A stretch of 64,000 bases of DNA from Paenalcaligenes sp050487225 (GCF_050487225.1 NZ_JBKQGY010000002.1:496001-560000), one strand, 5' to 3'; positions 34,614-43,981 are shown, numbered from the stretch's first letter. Numbers and translations: made by a program. Notes: generated from the sequence alone by a model not told the origin.

Positions 34614-35381
34614 ATGACGTCTACTGCTCATTCCCCTATTCTGACGATCAAGGATTTGCATAAATCCTTTGGTGAGTCACACATCATGCGCGGCGTTAAC
34701 CTGACGCTGGAAAAAGGCGAACGCCACGCGATTATTGGTCCTAACGGTGCCGGTAAATCCACACTGTTTCACCTGATCTCAGGGCTGTTGCGCCCAAGTA
34801 GCGGCACCATACAGTTGGATTCGCGTCCTATTCAGGGCATGGACCCACAACGTATTAACCGCCTAGGGTTAGCGCGCTCTTTTCAGATCACTAACGTGTT
34901 TCCTGGCCTCAGCGTATTTGAAAACCTGCGCTTAGGTGTGATGCGTCGTCACAAGCTGGACTACAACTTCTGGCGTCCAGCCTCACGTGCTAAAGCGGTA
35001 ACTGCTGAAGTCGATGTACTGCTTGAAAACGTGCGCTTAAGTGCCCACCGCGACACACTGGCTGGCGAGCTGAGCTATTCCGAACAGCGTTCGTTGGAAA
35101 TCGGTATTGCCCTAACCTCTGACCCTAGCGTGCTGCTGTTGGATGAGCCTATGGCCGGTATGTCCCGCGAGGAAACTGACTACACCACAGGCCTCATTAA
35201 AGAGCTTAGCCAAGGTCGTAGCCTCATGATCGTTGAACACGACATGGATGTGGTGTTCTCGTTGAGCGACCGCATCAGTGTGCTGGTGTACGGGCAAATT
35301 ATTGCCACTGGCACACCCGAAGAAATCCGCAACAACAAACTCGTACAAGAAGCCTATCTGGGTACGGAGGTACAGGCATGA
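34614..35381 (+). CDS. livG: LivG-type ABC ATPase (first system)
   Basis: A 255-residue ATPase with Walker A GPNGAGKST (about 40-48), a LivG-type LGLARSFQITNVFPGLSVFENL Q-loop region, the signature LSYSEQRSLEIGIAL and Walker B VLLLDEPMAGM. The signature reads LSYSEQ instead of LSxGxQ, as in many LivG proteins (LAYGxQ). Start at 34614 is supported by GAGGAA; the frame opens 30 bases earlier inside livM. It overlaps livF by four bases. Confidence 0.9.
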   Translation: MTSTAHSPILTIKDLHKSFGESHIMRGVNLTLEKGERHAIIGPNGAGKSTLFHLISGLLRPSSGTIQLDSRPIQGMDPQRINRLGLARSFQITNVFPGLSVFENLRLGVMRRHKLDYNFWRPASRAKAVTAEVDVLLENVRLSAHRDTLAGELSYSEQRSLEIGIALTSDPSVLLLDEPMAGMSREETDYTTGLIKELSQGRSLMIVEHDMDVVFSLSDRISVLVYGQIIATGTPEEIRNNKLVQEAYLGTEVQA

Positions 35382-36100
35382 GTACAGCCCAATCCCCTCT
35401 ATTGCGTGTGCAAGACTTGCACGCCCACTACGGCAAAAGCCACATCCTTCATGGCGTGAGCTTTGAAGTGCAACAAGGTGAGGTGCTTAGCCTACTAGGT
35501 CGTAATGGTACAGGTCGTTCCACCACACTCAAAGCCATCATGGGCATGTTGACGCCCACCTCTGGCAACGTGGTGTTGGATGGCCAAGAATTGGCAGGCA
35601 AACCCGCCTACCAAATCGCCCGTGCAGGTATCGCTTATGTACCCGAGGAACGCGACATTTTTGCCAACCTCACCGTAGACGAAAACTTGCTAATGGGCAT
35701 GCAGCCCAAGCGCGCCAACGCACCGGTGTGGAATGTAGAGCAAATGTTTGACTACTTTCCTCGCCTTAAAGAGCGCCGCAACACACTGGCCGGCAACTTG
35801 TCTGGTGGTGAACAGCAAATGCTCACCATTTGTAGATCGTTGTTGGGTAACCCTCGCCTGATCTTGGTGGATGAACCCACCGAAGGTTTAGCCCCCAAGA
35901 TTGTAGAAGTGGTGGGCGAAGCGCTTGCCGACATTAATAAACGTGGCGTCTCCATTATTTTGGTAGAGCAAAAGCTCACCATTGCCATGAAGATTTCTTC
36001 CAGCGTCTGCGTATTGGGTCACGGCACCGTGGTGTTCCGTGGCACACCAGACGCTTTGCTAGGCGATGCCCAGCTCTTGAAAAACTGGTTGGCCGTATGA
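35378..36100 (+). CDS. livF: LivF-type ABC ATPase with Arg in Walker A (first system)
   Basis: A 240-residue ATPase with the LivF start LLRVQDLHAHYGKSHILHGVSFEV-type block, signature NLSGGEQQMLTICRSLL and Walker B LILVDEPTEGLAP. Its Walker A reads GRNGTGRST, so the usual phosphate-binding Lys is Arg; the LivF of the second system in this window keeps Lys (GRNGAGKST). Arg at this place is seen in some LivF lineages, so loss of function should not be assumed. Its start overlaps livG (ATGA). Confidence 0.9.
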   Translation: MSTAQSPLLRVQDLHAHYGKSHILHGVSFEVQQGEVLSLLGRNGTGRSTTLKAIMGMLTPTSGNVVLDGQELAGKPAYQIARAGIAYVPEERDIFANLTVDENLLMGMQPKRANAPVWNVEQMFDYFPRLKERRNTLAGNLSGGEQQMLTICRSLLGNPRLILVDEPTEGLAPKIVEVVGEALADINKRGVSIILVEQKLTIAMKISSSVCVLGHGTVVFRGTPDALLGDAQLLKNWLAV

Positions 36101-36191
36101 GCGATCTACAGACCACCCGTTGTAACGCATTCACTTCCCAGCCTGTGCTGGACGCTAGTTCTGAACCTAATTTTCCCATGTGAGTTTCACT

Positions 36192-38381
36192 ATGCCAGAC
36201 ATTACCCCTTTGCAATCCCAGGCTCCCTGGGTTGAATTCCAGATTACCGACAGTGATTGGAAAAACGCAGACCCAGCGGTACTGGGTACGCTGCTCACGC
36301 ATGTACACCTGATTCGTGCTTTTGAAGAAACCGTCGTTGGCCTTGCCATGGAAGGCTTGGTACACGGCCCTGCACACTCCAGCGTGGGTCAGGAAGGTGG
36401 TGCAGCAGGTTCGCTAGCGTTCCTGCGCACGACTGACCAAATCAACGGCTCACACCGTGGTCACCACCAATTCTTGAGTAAAGCACTGGCGCACATCCAC
36501 CCTAACGGCATGTCTCCTACCGCCGAGCTGGGCGCTAACACCACCGCCCTGTTGCAACGCACATTGGCGGAAATCCTGGGCTTGTCGCAAGGTTTTTGCC
36601 AAGGCCGTGGCGGTTCCATGCACTTGCGCTGGGACGATGCGGGTGTGCTGGGTACGAATGCGATTGTGGGCGGTGGTATTCCGTTGGCAGCTGGTGCTGC
36701 ATGGGCGCACAAACACGCGGGTACTAGCGATGTAGCCATCACCTACTTTGGTGACGGTGCAGTGAACATTGGTTCTGCGCTAGAAACCATGAACTTGGCT
36801 GCGGCATGGAAACTGCCACTATGCTTCTTCATTGAAAACAACCGCTACGCTGTATCCACATCCGTAGAAGAAGCTACTGCTGAGCCTCGTCTGTCTGCGC
36901 GTGGTCAAGCCTTCAACATTCCTAGCTGGAAAGTAGATGGCATGAACCCACTGGCCGTGCACTTGGCGATGGAACAAGCGCTGGAGCACATGCGTACAGG
37001 CCGTGGCCCAACCATTATTGAGGCTGACCTATACCGCTTCTACCACCAGAACGGTGGCTTTGCCGGTAGCGCCTTTGGTTACCGCAGCAAAGAAGAAGAA
37101 CAGCAATGGCGCGAACGTGATCCAGTGGCGCTGATGAACACCAAAATGGTGGAATTGGGTCTGATCACGGCTGACGACATTGAGCAATTGCAAAACCGCA
37201 TTCAGCAAGCCATGAAAAATGCGGCTGACGCGCTGGTAGAAGCTGACCCTGATGGCAAAGCAGGCAAACGTCGTATTCGTCCTGAACTGTGGCCTGCTCC
37301 ACACTTCCGTGACGTAGGGTTGCGTGGCGACCTGAGCGAAATGAATGGCGTCGCAACGGTAGAGCAAGACAACTTCACCTCCTCCCTAGAGAATCGCAAA
37401 TTCATCGACGTGGTTGCTGATGTGATGGGCCGACGCATGGAAACTGACCCCGGCGTGGTCATCATGGGTGAAGACGTACACCGTCTGAAAGGCGGTACTA
37501 ACGGTGCAACTCGTGGTTTGTCTGATCGTTTCCCTGATCGCGTTTTGGGCACACCTATTAGCGAAAACGCTTTCGCTGGTTTGGGTGGTGGTCTGGCGAT
37601 GGATGGCCGCTACAGACCTGTAGTGGAATTCATGTACCCCGACTTCATGTGGGTAGCCGCTGACCAAATCTTCAACCAGATTGGCAAAGTGCGTCACATG
37701 TTTGGTGGCGACATCAATGTGCCACTGGTACTGCGCAGCAAAGTGGCAATGGGCAGCGGCTATGGTTCGCAACACTCTATGGACCCAGCAGGTATTTTTG
37801 CGACTAGCCCAGGTTGGCGCATTGTGGCTCCATCTACGCCTTTCGACTACGTAGGCCTGATGAACACGGCGCTGAAACTGAACGACCCCGTTCTGGTGAT
37901 CGAACACATTGACCTGTACGCCTCCAGCGGTTTGGCCCCCACTGACGACTTGGATTACTGCTTGCCAGTAGGTAAAGCCGCCGTACGTCGTGAAGGTAAA
38001 GCCCTCACCATCCTGACCTACTTGTCCATGGTTCAGCACAGCTTGGAAGCCGTAGAGCAAACGGGCGTTGATGCTGAAGTGATCGATTTGCGTTGGCTGG
38101 ATCAAGCTAGCTTGGATTGGGACACTATCGGTGAAAGTATCCGCAAAACGAACAACGTGTTGATCGTAGAACAAGGTGCTAGAGGCACCTCCTACGGTGG
38201 CTGGTTGGCCGATGAAATTCAACGCCGTTACTTCGACTGGTTGGATCAGCCTATTCAACGTGTCACCGGTGGCGAAGCCTCCCCAAGTATTTCCAAAGTG
38301 CTGGAACGTGCTGCCCACGCCCGTACTGAAGAAGTAGTTGAAGGCTTGCAACGCGTACAACAAGGTCAAGGCCTGAACTAG
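36192..38381 (+). CDS. Fused 2-oxoacid (acetoin-type) dehydrogenase E1 alpha-beta
   Basis: A 729-residue fusion of E1 alpha and E1 beta. Residues about 30-350 are the alpha half with a thiamine diphosphate motif GDGAVNIGSALETMNLA (from about 187) and SHRGHHQFLSKA near 84; this half most resembles acetoin/branched-chain E1 alpha. Residues about 395-725 are the beta half (GEDVHRLKGGTNGATRGL, ISENAFAGLGGGLAMDGRYRP, DQIFNQIGKVRHMFGG). Together with the E2 and E3 genes downstream it forms a complete complex that decarboxylates a 2-oxo acid or cleaves acetoin to an acyl-CoA. Substrate unknown. An in-frame GTG at 36180 is an alternative start. Confidence 0.9.
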   Translation: MPDITPLQSQAPWVEFQITDSDWKNADPAVLGTLLTHVHLIRAFEETVVGLAMEGLVHGPAHSSVGQEGGAAGSLAFLRTTDQINGSHRGHHQFLSKALAHIHPNGMSPTAELGANTTALLQRTLAEILGLSQGFCQGRGGSMHLRWDDAGVLGTNAIVGGGIPLAAGAAWAHKHAGTSDVAITYFGDGAVNIGSALETMNLAAAWKLPLCFFIENNRYAVSTSVEEATAEPRLSARGQAFNIPSWKVDGMNPLAVHLAMEQALEHMRTGRGPTIIEADLYRFYHQNGGFAGSAFGYRSKEEEQQWRERDPVALMNTKMVELGLITADDIEQLQNRIQQAMKNAADALVEADPDGKAGKRRIRPELWPAPHFRDVGLRGDLSEMNGVATVEQDNFTSSLENRKFIDVVADVMGRRMETDPGVVIMGEDVHRLKGGTNGATRGLSDRFPDRVLGTPISENAFAGLGGGLAMDGRYRPVVEFMYPDFMWVAADQIFNQIGKVRHMFGGDINVPLVLRSKVAMGSGYGSQHSMDPAGIFATSPGWRIVAPSTPFDYVGLMNTALKLNDPVLVIEHIDLYASSGLAPTDDLDYCLPVGKAAVRREGKALTILTYLSMVQHSLEAVEQTGVDAEVIDLRWLDQASLDWDTIGESIRKTNNVLIVEQGARGTSYGGWLADEIQRRYFDWLDQPIQRVTGGEASPSISKVLERAAHARTEEVVEGLQRVQQGQGLN

Positions 38382-38390
38382 GAGCATCAC

Positions 38391-38876
38391 ATGAGCACTA
38401 CGATGGTCTCCCCTTTGGAAGTAGGTATTTGCTGCCGCGACCTTCCTGCCCTGCAACGCTTCTACGAAGAAGGGCTGGGTTGCACGGCTAAGAGCCTCAT
38501 TCACGTGCCTGCTGACAAAGCCATGCACGCTGCCATGTCAGCCCATGGCTACAGCGTCGTGCGACTGCAAACCACCAACGGCGAACGCATCAAGTTACTA
38601 CAACCTGATGCCGCCCCCTTGGATGCAGAGACCGACCTACCCTTTTTGTTGGACCGTGCGGGCAGCTTCTACCTCACCTTTATCGTGGCAGATATTGATG
38701 CTGCGATACAGCGCTTACAACAGGCAGGCGCGCAATTCTTAACAGGCGATCGTCGCGTCGAAGTACGCGATGGCGTCTACCTTGCCTTCTGCAAAGACCC
38801 TGAAGGCAACGTATTGGAATTGGTCACTTACGCTGACCTGCACGCCTACCGTAATGATTTGGAAAACAGGAATTAA
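38391..38876 (+). CDS. VOC (glyoxalase/epimerase superfamily) protein
   Basis: A 161-residue protein with paired beta-alpha-beta-beta-beta units. EVGICCRDLPALQRFYEEGLG opens the first unit and FIVADIDAAIQRLQQAGAQF the second; EGNVLELV near the C terminus supplies a likely metal-ligand Glu. VOC enzymes include lyases, epimerases and dioxygenases, mostly metal dependent. Its position between E1 and E2 genes (9 and 3 bases apart) implies that it serves the same pathway, perhaps acting on the oxo-acid or acyl-CoA. Function is unknown. Confidence 0.8.
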   Translation: MSTTMVSPLEVGICCRDLPALQRFYEEGLGCTAKSLIHVPADKAMHAAMSAHGYSVVRLQTTNGERIKLLQPDAAPLDAETDLPFLLDRAGSFYLTFIVADIDAAIQRLQQAGAQFLTGDRRVEVRDGVYLAFCKDPEGNVLELVTYADLHAYRNDLENRN

Positions 38877-38879
38877 GCC

Positions 38880-40118
38880 ATGGCTACCCTTATAACCATG
38901 CCCGGCGTTGCTGCCGGCAATGACGCCGCTCAAATCTTGAGTTGGTTGAAAAAAGAAGGTGAAGCCGTCAACCTGAATGACGAGCTTCTGGAAGTAGAAA
39001 CCGACAAAGCGGTTGTTGAAGTCGCGTCCGAAGCCTCGGGCACCTTGGCACGTATTTTGGTGCCTGCTGGTCAGTCTGCAGAAGTGGGCGCACCCATCGC
39101 CGTTATCTTGGCTGCTGGTGAAGGCGATGCTGAACTGCAAGCCGCATTGGCAGACATTCCACAAGCGGCCACGGCTGCACCCGCTGTGGTCGAGCCTACC
39201 GCTACCACCACAACCGCTGCTACACCTGCACCCGTCGCTGCTGTAGCCCCTACGGGTCGCATCTTTGCTAGCCCCTTGGCTCGCCGACTGGCGCTGGAAG
39301 CTGGCCTGAATTTGGCCACTATCAACGGCAGTGGCCCACATGGTCGCATCATTAAAAAAGATGTACTGAAAGCGCAAGCTCAACCTGCACCTGCAGTGGC
39401 TAGCGCAGCAACTGCTGCACCGACCGCCGCCGGCAATGCCGCTTACACCGCGCAACCGCACAGCGCAATGCGCCGTACTATCGCTAGACGCCTAACAGAA
39501 AGCAAATCCACAGTACCGCACTTCTACTTGCAAGCAGAATGCCGTGTGGATGCCCTGTTGGCACTACGTGCGCAAATCAACCAAACTGCTAGCCAAAAAG
39601 TCTCGGTCAATGACCTGATCGTCAAAGCTGTCGCCGTCACCTTGCAAGCCATGCCAGAGATGAACGTCAGTTGGACAGACGAGGCGTTACTGCAGTATCA
39701 CGATGTGGATATCTCAGTGGCTGTGTCCACAGACTCTGGCTTGATTACCCCAGTGGTACGTAACGCCAACAATCTGTCGTTGTCCGCCCTAAGCCAAAAC
39801 GTACGTCAACTGGCAGAACGCGCACGCGACGGTAAGTTGCAGCCTCACGAATACCAAGGCGGCAGCTTCACCATCAGCAACTTGGGCATGTACGGTGTGC
39901 AAAACTTTGCTGCCATCATCAACCCACCACAAGCCGCCATTCTGGCAGTAGGTGCTGCAGAGCGCCGCGTGATTGCCGAGGGTGATGACATGGTCATTGC
40001 ACAAATGCTAAGCATGACACTGTCGGTAGACCACCGCGCGATTGATGGTGCCTTGGCGGCACGTTGGTTAGCCCGCTTCAAAGAAACACTAGAAGCACCG
40101 CTTTCCATTCTGATTTAA
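38880..40118 (+). CDS. Dihydrolipoamide acyltransferase (E2)
   Basis: A 412-residue E2. Residues 1-80 are a lipoyl domain with the lipoylated Lys in EVETDKAVVEV; an Ala/Pro linker follows (95-125); a peripheral subunit-binding domain at about 128-165 (ASPLARRLALEAGLNL, GPHGRIIKKDV); and the catalytic domain from about 190 with the active-site histidine in DHRAIDGALAARWL near residue 386. It transfers the acyl group made by E1 to CoA. Adjacent E1 and E3 genes complete the complex. Confidence 0.92.
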   Translation: MATLITMPGVAAGNDAAQILSWLKKEGEAVNLNDELLEVETDKAVVEVASEASGTLARILVPAGQSAEVGAPIAVILAAGEGDAELQAALADIPQAATAAPAVVEPTATTTTAATPAPVAAVAPTGRIFASPLARRLALEAGLNLATINGSGPHGRIIKKDVLKAQAQPAPAVASAATAAPTAAGNAAYTAQPHSAMRRTIARRLTESKSTVPHFYLQAECRVDALLALRAQINQTASQKVSVNDLIVKAVAVTLQAMPEMNVSWTDEALLQYHDVDISVAVSTDSGLITPVVRNANNLSLSALSQNVRQLAERARDGKLQPHEYQGGSFTISNLGMYGVQNFAAIINPPQAAILAVGAAERRVIAEGDDMVIAQMLSMTLSVDHRAIDGALAARWLARFKETLEAPLSILI

Positions 40119-40126
40119 GGCCTGCC

Positions 40127-41536
40127 ATGACTACCTCAACTTTTGACGTCACCATCATTGGTGGTGGGCCTGGTGGTTACGTTGCTGCCATCCGTGCAGC
40201 ACAACTGGGCTTGCGCACTGCGTTGGTGGAAAAAGAGCATCTAGGCGGCATCTGCTTGAACTGGGGATGCATCCCCACCAAAGCCTTGCTGCGCTCTGCC
40301 GATGTGTTGCGTCTGATCCGTGACTCTGCCAGCTTTGGGATCCAATGCGCCGAACCCACGGTGGACTTAGCTGCCATCGTGCAGCGCTCACGTGGCGTGT
40401 CCTCTCAACTGCAACGTGGTGTAAAACACCTGATGCAGAAAAACGGCGTGCAAGTCTTTAACGGGCACGGCAAGCTGGGCAGCCCTGCTGCGTCAGGGCT
40501 CAACATCGTGGTAGAGCAAGCCGACGGTAGCACCCAAGCGCTGCACACCAAAGATCTCATCCTCGCTACTGGCGCTCGTGCCCGTACCCTACCTATGTTC
40601 CCCGTAGATGGGCAATCGGTGTGGAGCTACAAAGAAGCGTTAGTGCCTACTGCCGTACCTAAATCGCTCACCATTATTGGCGCGGGCGTGATCGGTATTG
40701 AGTTTGCAAGTTTCTACCGCGCGTTGGGTGCCGACGTACACGTAGTAGAAATGGGCGATAAGATTTTGGCCTCTGAAGATGGCGAAGTCTCCCAGCATGT
40801 AGCCAAAGCCTTACAGCGTGACGGCATACACCTGCACTTGGGCTGCCGTATTCAAGAAGCCAAGAAACAAGGCCAAGGTTGGACACTACAGTTAGAAGGC
40901 TCTATCGGTGCCAAAACCCTGCAAGCCGATGTAGTGTTAGTTGCCGCAGGCATTGTGGGCAACACCGAAAACTTGGGCCTAGAAAACTACGCTGTAAAAG
41001 TGGAAAACACCCACATCATGACGCAAGATTTCAGTGCCACAGGACACCCACATATCTACGCCATTGGTGACGTAGCCGGTGCACCGTGGTTGGCACACAA
41101 AGCCTCGCACGAAGCCGTTATTTGTGTGGAGCATATTGCTGGTCTGAATCCACACCCTCTGTGTGCTGAACGTATTCCTGCTTGCATTTACAGTCACCCA
41201 CAAGTGGCTCACGTGGGCCTAACCGAAGAACAAGCCAACGCCACTGGCCGCGCGCTACGCATCGGTAAATTCCCATTAGCCGCCAACGGTAAAGCCTTGG
41301 CGATGGGAACCCCCGACGGTTTCGTGAAAGTCATTTTTGATGAGCAAAGCGGTGAGTTATTGGGTGCCCACATGGTGGGTGATGAAGTCACCGAACTCAT
41401 CCAAGGCTACGGCGTTGCGATGCAGTTAGAAACCACCGAAGCAGAGTTGATGCAAACCGTGTTTGCTCACCCCACGCTATCGGAGTCTATGCATGAAGCG
41501 GTGCTAGACGCTTACCAACGCGCGTTGCATTACTAA
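40127..41536 (+). CDS. lpdA: Dihydrolipoamide dehydrogenase (E3)
   Basis: A 469-residue flavoprotein with FAD motif IIGGGPGGYVAAIRAAQLG, redox disulfide GGICLNWGCIPTKALL (Cys pair near 41/46), NAD motif IIGAGVIGIEFASFY near 185, and the C-terminal catalytic His-Glu in FAHPTLSE. It reoxidises the E2 lipoyl group using NAD+. Start at 40127 has AAGG upstream; the frame is open into the E2 gene. It is the last gene of the operon and is followed by a strong terminator. Confidence 0.94.
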   Translation: MTTSTFDVTIIGGGPGGYVAAIRAAQLGLRTALVEKEHLGGICLNWGCIPTKALLRSADVLRLIRDSASFGIQCAEPTVDLAAIVQRSRGVSSQLQRGVKHLMQKNGVQVFNGHGKLGSPAASGLNIVVEQADGSTQALHTKDLILATGARARTLPMFPVDGQSVWSYKEALVPTAVPKSLTIIGAGVIGIEFASFYRALGADVHVVEMGDKILASEDGEVSQHVAKALQRDGIHLHLGCRIQEAKKQGQGWTLQLEGSIGAKTLQADVVLVAAGIVGNTENLGLENYAVKVENTHIMTQDFSATGHPHIYAIGDVAGAPWLAHKASHEAVICVEHIAGLNPHPLCAERIPACIYSHPQVAHVGLTEEQANATGRALRIGKFPLAANGKALAMGTPDGFVKVIFDEQSGELLGAHMVGDEVTELIQGYGVAMQLETTEAELMQTVFAHPTLSESMHEAVLDAYQRALHY

Positions 41537-41543
41537 CCAAAAC

Positions 41544-41588
41544 CATACCGCCAGAACACTCAAAGCAGTTCTGGTGGTATGCTTTTTT
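41544..41588 (+). terminator. Rho-independent terminator of the 2-oxoacid dehydrogenase operon
   Basis: CATACC-G-CCAGAAC and GTTCTGG-T-GGTATG form a 13- to 14-pair stem, followed by CTTTTTTC. It marks the border between the two catabolic islands. Confidence 0.85.
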
Positions 41589-41593
41589 CTGAT

Positions 41594-42226
41594 TTACAAC
41601 GGTACGCCGCACATCTCTTGCAGCGTCTCTTTAGTAATATCAGCATAAATTTCACGTACACTAAAACCACCTGTAGCTGTGATGTCAAACACCGCTATAT
41701 CCGTATACACACGGTCTACGCACCGCAATCCGGTCACAGGGTAAGTACATTGCTCCACCAGCTTACACTCCCCCTCTCTGGTAAACAGCTCCATCATTAC
41801 ATAGACCTGCTTAGCCCCTACCGATAAATCCATAGCACCACCCACTGCTGGTATAGCATTAGGCTGATTGGTATGCCAATTTGCCAGGTCTCCCGTGGCT
41901 GAGACTTGAAATGCACCTAGAATGCAAAAATCTATATGCCCCCCCCTAATCATGGCAAACGAATCTGCATGATTAAAGTAAGCCCCGCCTTTGCGCAGCG
42001 TCACATACTGCTTACCAGCATTAATCAGATCCTCATCTTCTTCCCCCGCTGCTGGTGCAGGCCCCATTCCTAATACGCCATTCTCACTATGTAGAATAAT
42101 TTCTTTATCAGGGTTTAAATACTCCGTCACCATGGTGGGCATGCCTATGCCTAAATTCACAATCGCACCGGCGGGAATATCTTGAGCAACACGTACTGCA
42201 ATTTCTTGTCGTGATAGTCGTTTCAC
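41594..42226 (-). CDS. pcaJ: 3-oxoadipate/3-oxoacid CoA-transferase subunit B
   Basis: A 210-residue class I CoA-transferase beta subunit. The catalytic glutamate is in the SENGVLGMG block near residue 50 (HSENG), with GAQYVNLGIGMPT-like AIVNLGIGMPTMVTEYL near 20. Length and motifs fit PcaJ/AtoA/ScoB. The subunit A gene overlaps it by four bases. The pair activates a 3-oxo acid using succinyl-CoA (or acetyl-CoA) as donor; 3-oxoadipate is favoured because the thiolase in this island is PcaF-like. Confidence 0.9.
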   Translation of the reverse strand: MKRLSRQEIAVRVAQDIPAGAIVNLGIGMPTMVTEYLNPDKEIILHSENGVLGMGPAPAAGEEDEDLINAGKQYVTLRKGGAYFNHADSFAMIRGGHIDFCILGAFQVSATGDLANWHTNQPNAIPAVGGAMDLSVGAKQVYVMMELFTREGECKLVEQCTYPVTGLRCVDRVYTDIAVFDITATGGFSVREIYADITKETLQEMCGVPL

Positions 42227-42900
42227 TGTCTTTCCCCTTTACCTAATGCGACTACGCGCTGAACAAATAAGCTGGGGGTGACCACCTGCTCTGGATCTAA
42301 CTCACCTAGCTCTACCACCTGATCCACTTGCACAATGGCAGTCTTCGCCGCAGAGGCCATAACCGGCCCAAAATTTCTGGCCGTTTTACTGTAGATAAGG
42401 TTTCCCCAACGGTCCGCCTTATGCGCTTTGATCAATGCAAAATCAGCTGTAAGCGCTTCTTCAAACACATAACCCTTGTCATTAATCACGCGCGTCTCTT
42501 TGCCCTCTGCCAACAAGGTGCCATACGCTGTTGGCGTATAAAAGCCACCTAAACCTGCCCCACCTGCACGGATACGCTCAGCCAAGGTGCCTTGTGGCAC
42601 CAACTCAAGCTCAATCAATCCTGCGTGATAAAGCTCATCAAAAACATGGGAATCTGCTTGTCTAGGAAAGGAACAGATAATCTTGCTGACCTGCCTTGCC
42701 TTGAGCAATGCAGCTAAACCGGTGTCACCATTACCTGCATTGTTATTGATGATTGTTAGGTTTTTTACCCCAGTAGCAATCACAGCATCAATTAGCTCCG
42801 CAGGCATACCTGCTAAGCCAAACCCCCCAATCATGATAGTGGCGCCATCATGAATCACAGACACAGCCTCAGCAGCTGATGGATAGATTTTATTAATCAT
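42223..42900 (-). CDS. pcaI: 3-oxoadipate/3-oxoacid CoA-transferase subunit A
   Basis: A 225-residue class I CoA-transferase alpha subunit. The CoA-binding signature is GATIMIGGFGLAGMPAELI (residues 20-38). INNNAGNGDTGLAALL, ICSFPRQADSHVFDELY and the ADFALIKAHKADRWGN segment resemble PcaI of Pseudomonas closely. Its promoter region, shared with the divergent IclR gene, carries a GTTC-N7-GAAC-type operator at 42985. The next gene encodes subunit B. Acetoacetate is the main alternative substrate. Confidence 0.9.
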   Translation of the reverse strand: MINKIYPSAAEAVSVIHDGATIMIGGFGLAGMPAELIDAVIATGVKNLTIINNNAGNGDTGLAALLKARQVSKIICSFPRQADSHVFDELYHAGLIELELVPQGTLAERIRAGGAGLGGFYTPTAYGTLLAEGKETRVINDKGYVFEEALTADFALIKAHKADRWGNLIYSKTARNFGPVMASAAKTAIVQVDQVVELGELDPEQVVTPSLFVQRVVALGKGERQ

Positions 42901-42984
42901 AAATTCCTGGAACGAGTAAGTCTCTCAAATGCGAATGCCCACACATATCTCCACCCTGTTCTGTATCATTATTTATGAACTATA

Positions 42985-42999
42985 TTTCGTTATGCGAAC
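42985..42999 (-). promoter_or_regulatory. IclR-type operator, pcaIJ/iclR intergenic copy
   Basis: TTTCGTTATGCGAAC matches GTTC-N7-GAAC with one mismatch. It lies 85 bases before pcaI and about 180 bases before the IclR start. The inner TATGC is close to the copy at 44092 (AAATGC). Confidence 0.65.
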
Positions 43000-43177
43000 A
43001 TTTGTTTGATATTAGGTGTGGCAATTACTAATGTCAAGAGACTGCTATACCTCGTTTCAGATTTAGGGAAAATACGTATATAAAATTCCGCTTATTACTC
43101 ACGTCACAAAAGGGACAAATTTGGGGCTCTGCTATAATCACAGCCTTTTCTGCACTTTCAAGATTCAACCTAACGCC

Positions 43178-43981
43178 TTGACAGATATAGACCAAAAACC
43201 CAACGATCAACCCACCAGCCGACCCGGTGATGGCTTTGTTCAGTCCTTTGCACGAGGACTAACCGTTATCCGCACGTTTAATGCAGATAACCCTGAGCAA
43301 ACACTCAGTGAAGTCGCCGCAGCAGCTGGCTTAACAAGGGCTGGTGCACGCCGTATTCTGCTCACGCTTATCGCCTTAGGTTACGTGCAAGCTGAAGGCC
43401 GACAGTTCCGGCTTACCCCTAAAATTTTGGATCTAGGCTTTAGCTATCTCAGTTCCATGCCCTTCTGGAACTTGGCAGAACCCGTTATAGAAGCATTGGT
43501 TTCTACTGTGCATGAAAGCTCGTCTGCCGCCGTGTTGGACGGTAACGAGATCGTATATGTAGTAAGGGTCCCTACCCGTAAGATCATGACAGTCAGCCTT
43601 TCCATAGGCAGTCGTTTACCAGCGTTTTGGACGTCATTAGGACGTGTACTGCTCTCTGGACTGACGGATGATCAGATCTTAATGCTATTGGAACAAACCG
43701 ACTTCGTGCAGCACACCCCACGCACACTAATCACTCCCGGCAGCTTACTAACCGAGATTCGTAATGTACGTAAACAGGGCTGGGCCTTAGTCGACCAAGA
43801 GCTAGAGGATGGCCTAATGTCTATCGCAGCCCCCATCGTAGATCGCCAAGGGCGCACCATTGCTGCTATTAATATTAGTGGTAACGTACAGCGTAAGACC
43901 GCTTCAGAAATGCAAGAAACCTTCTTGCCTCCCCTGCTTGCGGCTAGCCAGAAGATTTCTAACTTGTTGAAAAAACGCTAG
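43178..43981 (+). CDS. IclR family regulator (PcaR/PobR-like)
   Basis: A regulator of about 267 residues. The IclR winged helix is at the N terminus (FVQSFARGLTVIRTFNADNPEQTLSEVAAAAGLTRAGARRILLTL region), followed by an effector domain with LSIGSRLPAFWTSLGRVLLSG. The start FVQSFARGL is typical of the PcaR/PobR/PcaU branch that controls 3-oxoadipate and aromatic-acid genes. No ATG is available; the frame opens at a TTG at 43121, but TATAAT at 43133 looks like a -10 element, so the TTG at 43178 is preferred. It likely controls the three flanking transcription units through the shared 15-bp palindrome. Confidence 0.85.
   Translation: MTDIDQKPNDQPTSRPGDGFVQSFARGLTVIRTFNADNPEQTLSEVAAAAGLTRAGARRILLTLIALGYVQAEGRQFRLTPKILDLGFSYLSSMPFWNLAEPVIEALVSTVHESSSAAVLDGNEIVYVVRVPTRKIMTVSLSIGSRLPAFWTSLGRVLLSGLTDDQILMLLEQTDFVQHTPRTLITPGSLLTEIRNVRKQGWALVDQELEDGLMSIAAPIVDRQGRTIAAINISGNVQRKTASEMQETFLPPLLAASQKISNLLKKR

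Noticed and set aside
37386..38528. A 380-codon open frame on the minus strand opposite the E1 fusion gene
   Set aside because: Same situation: antisense of a highly expressed-type gene, low-complexity translation and no ribosome site.
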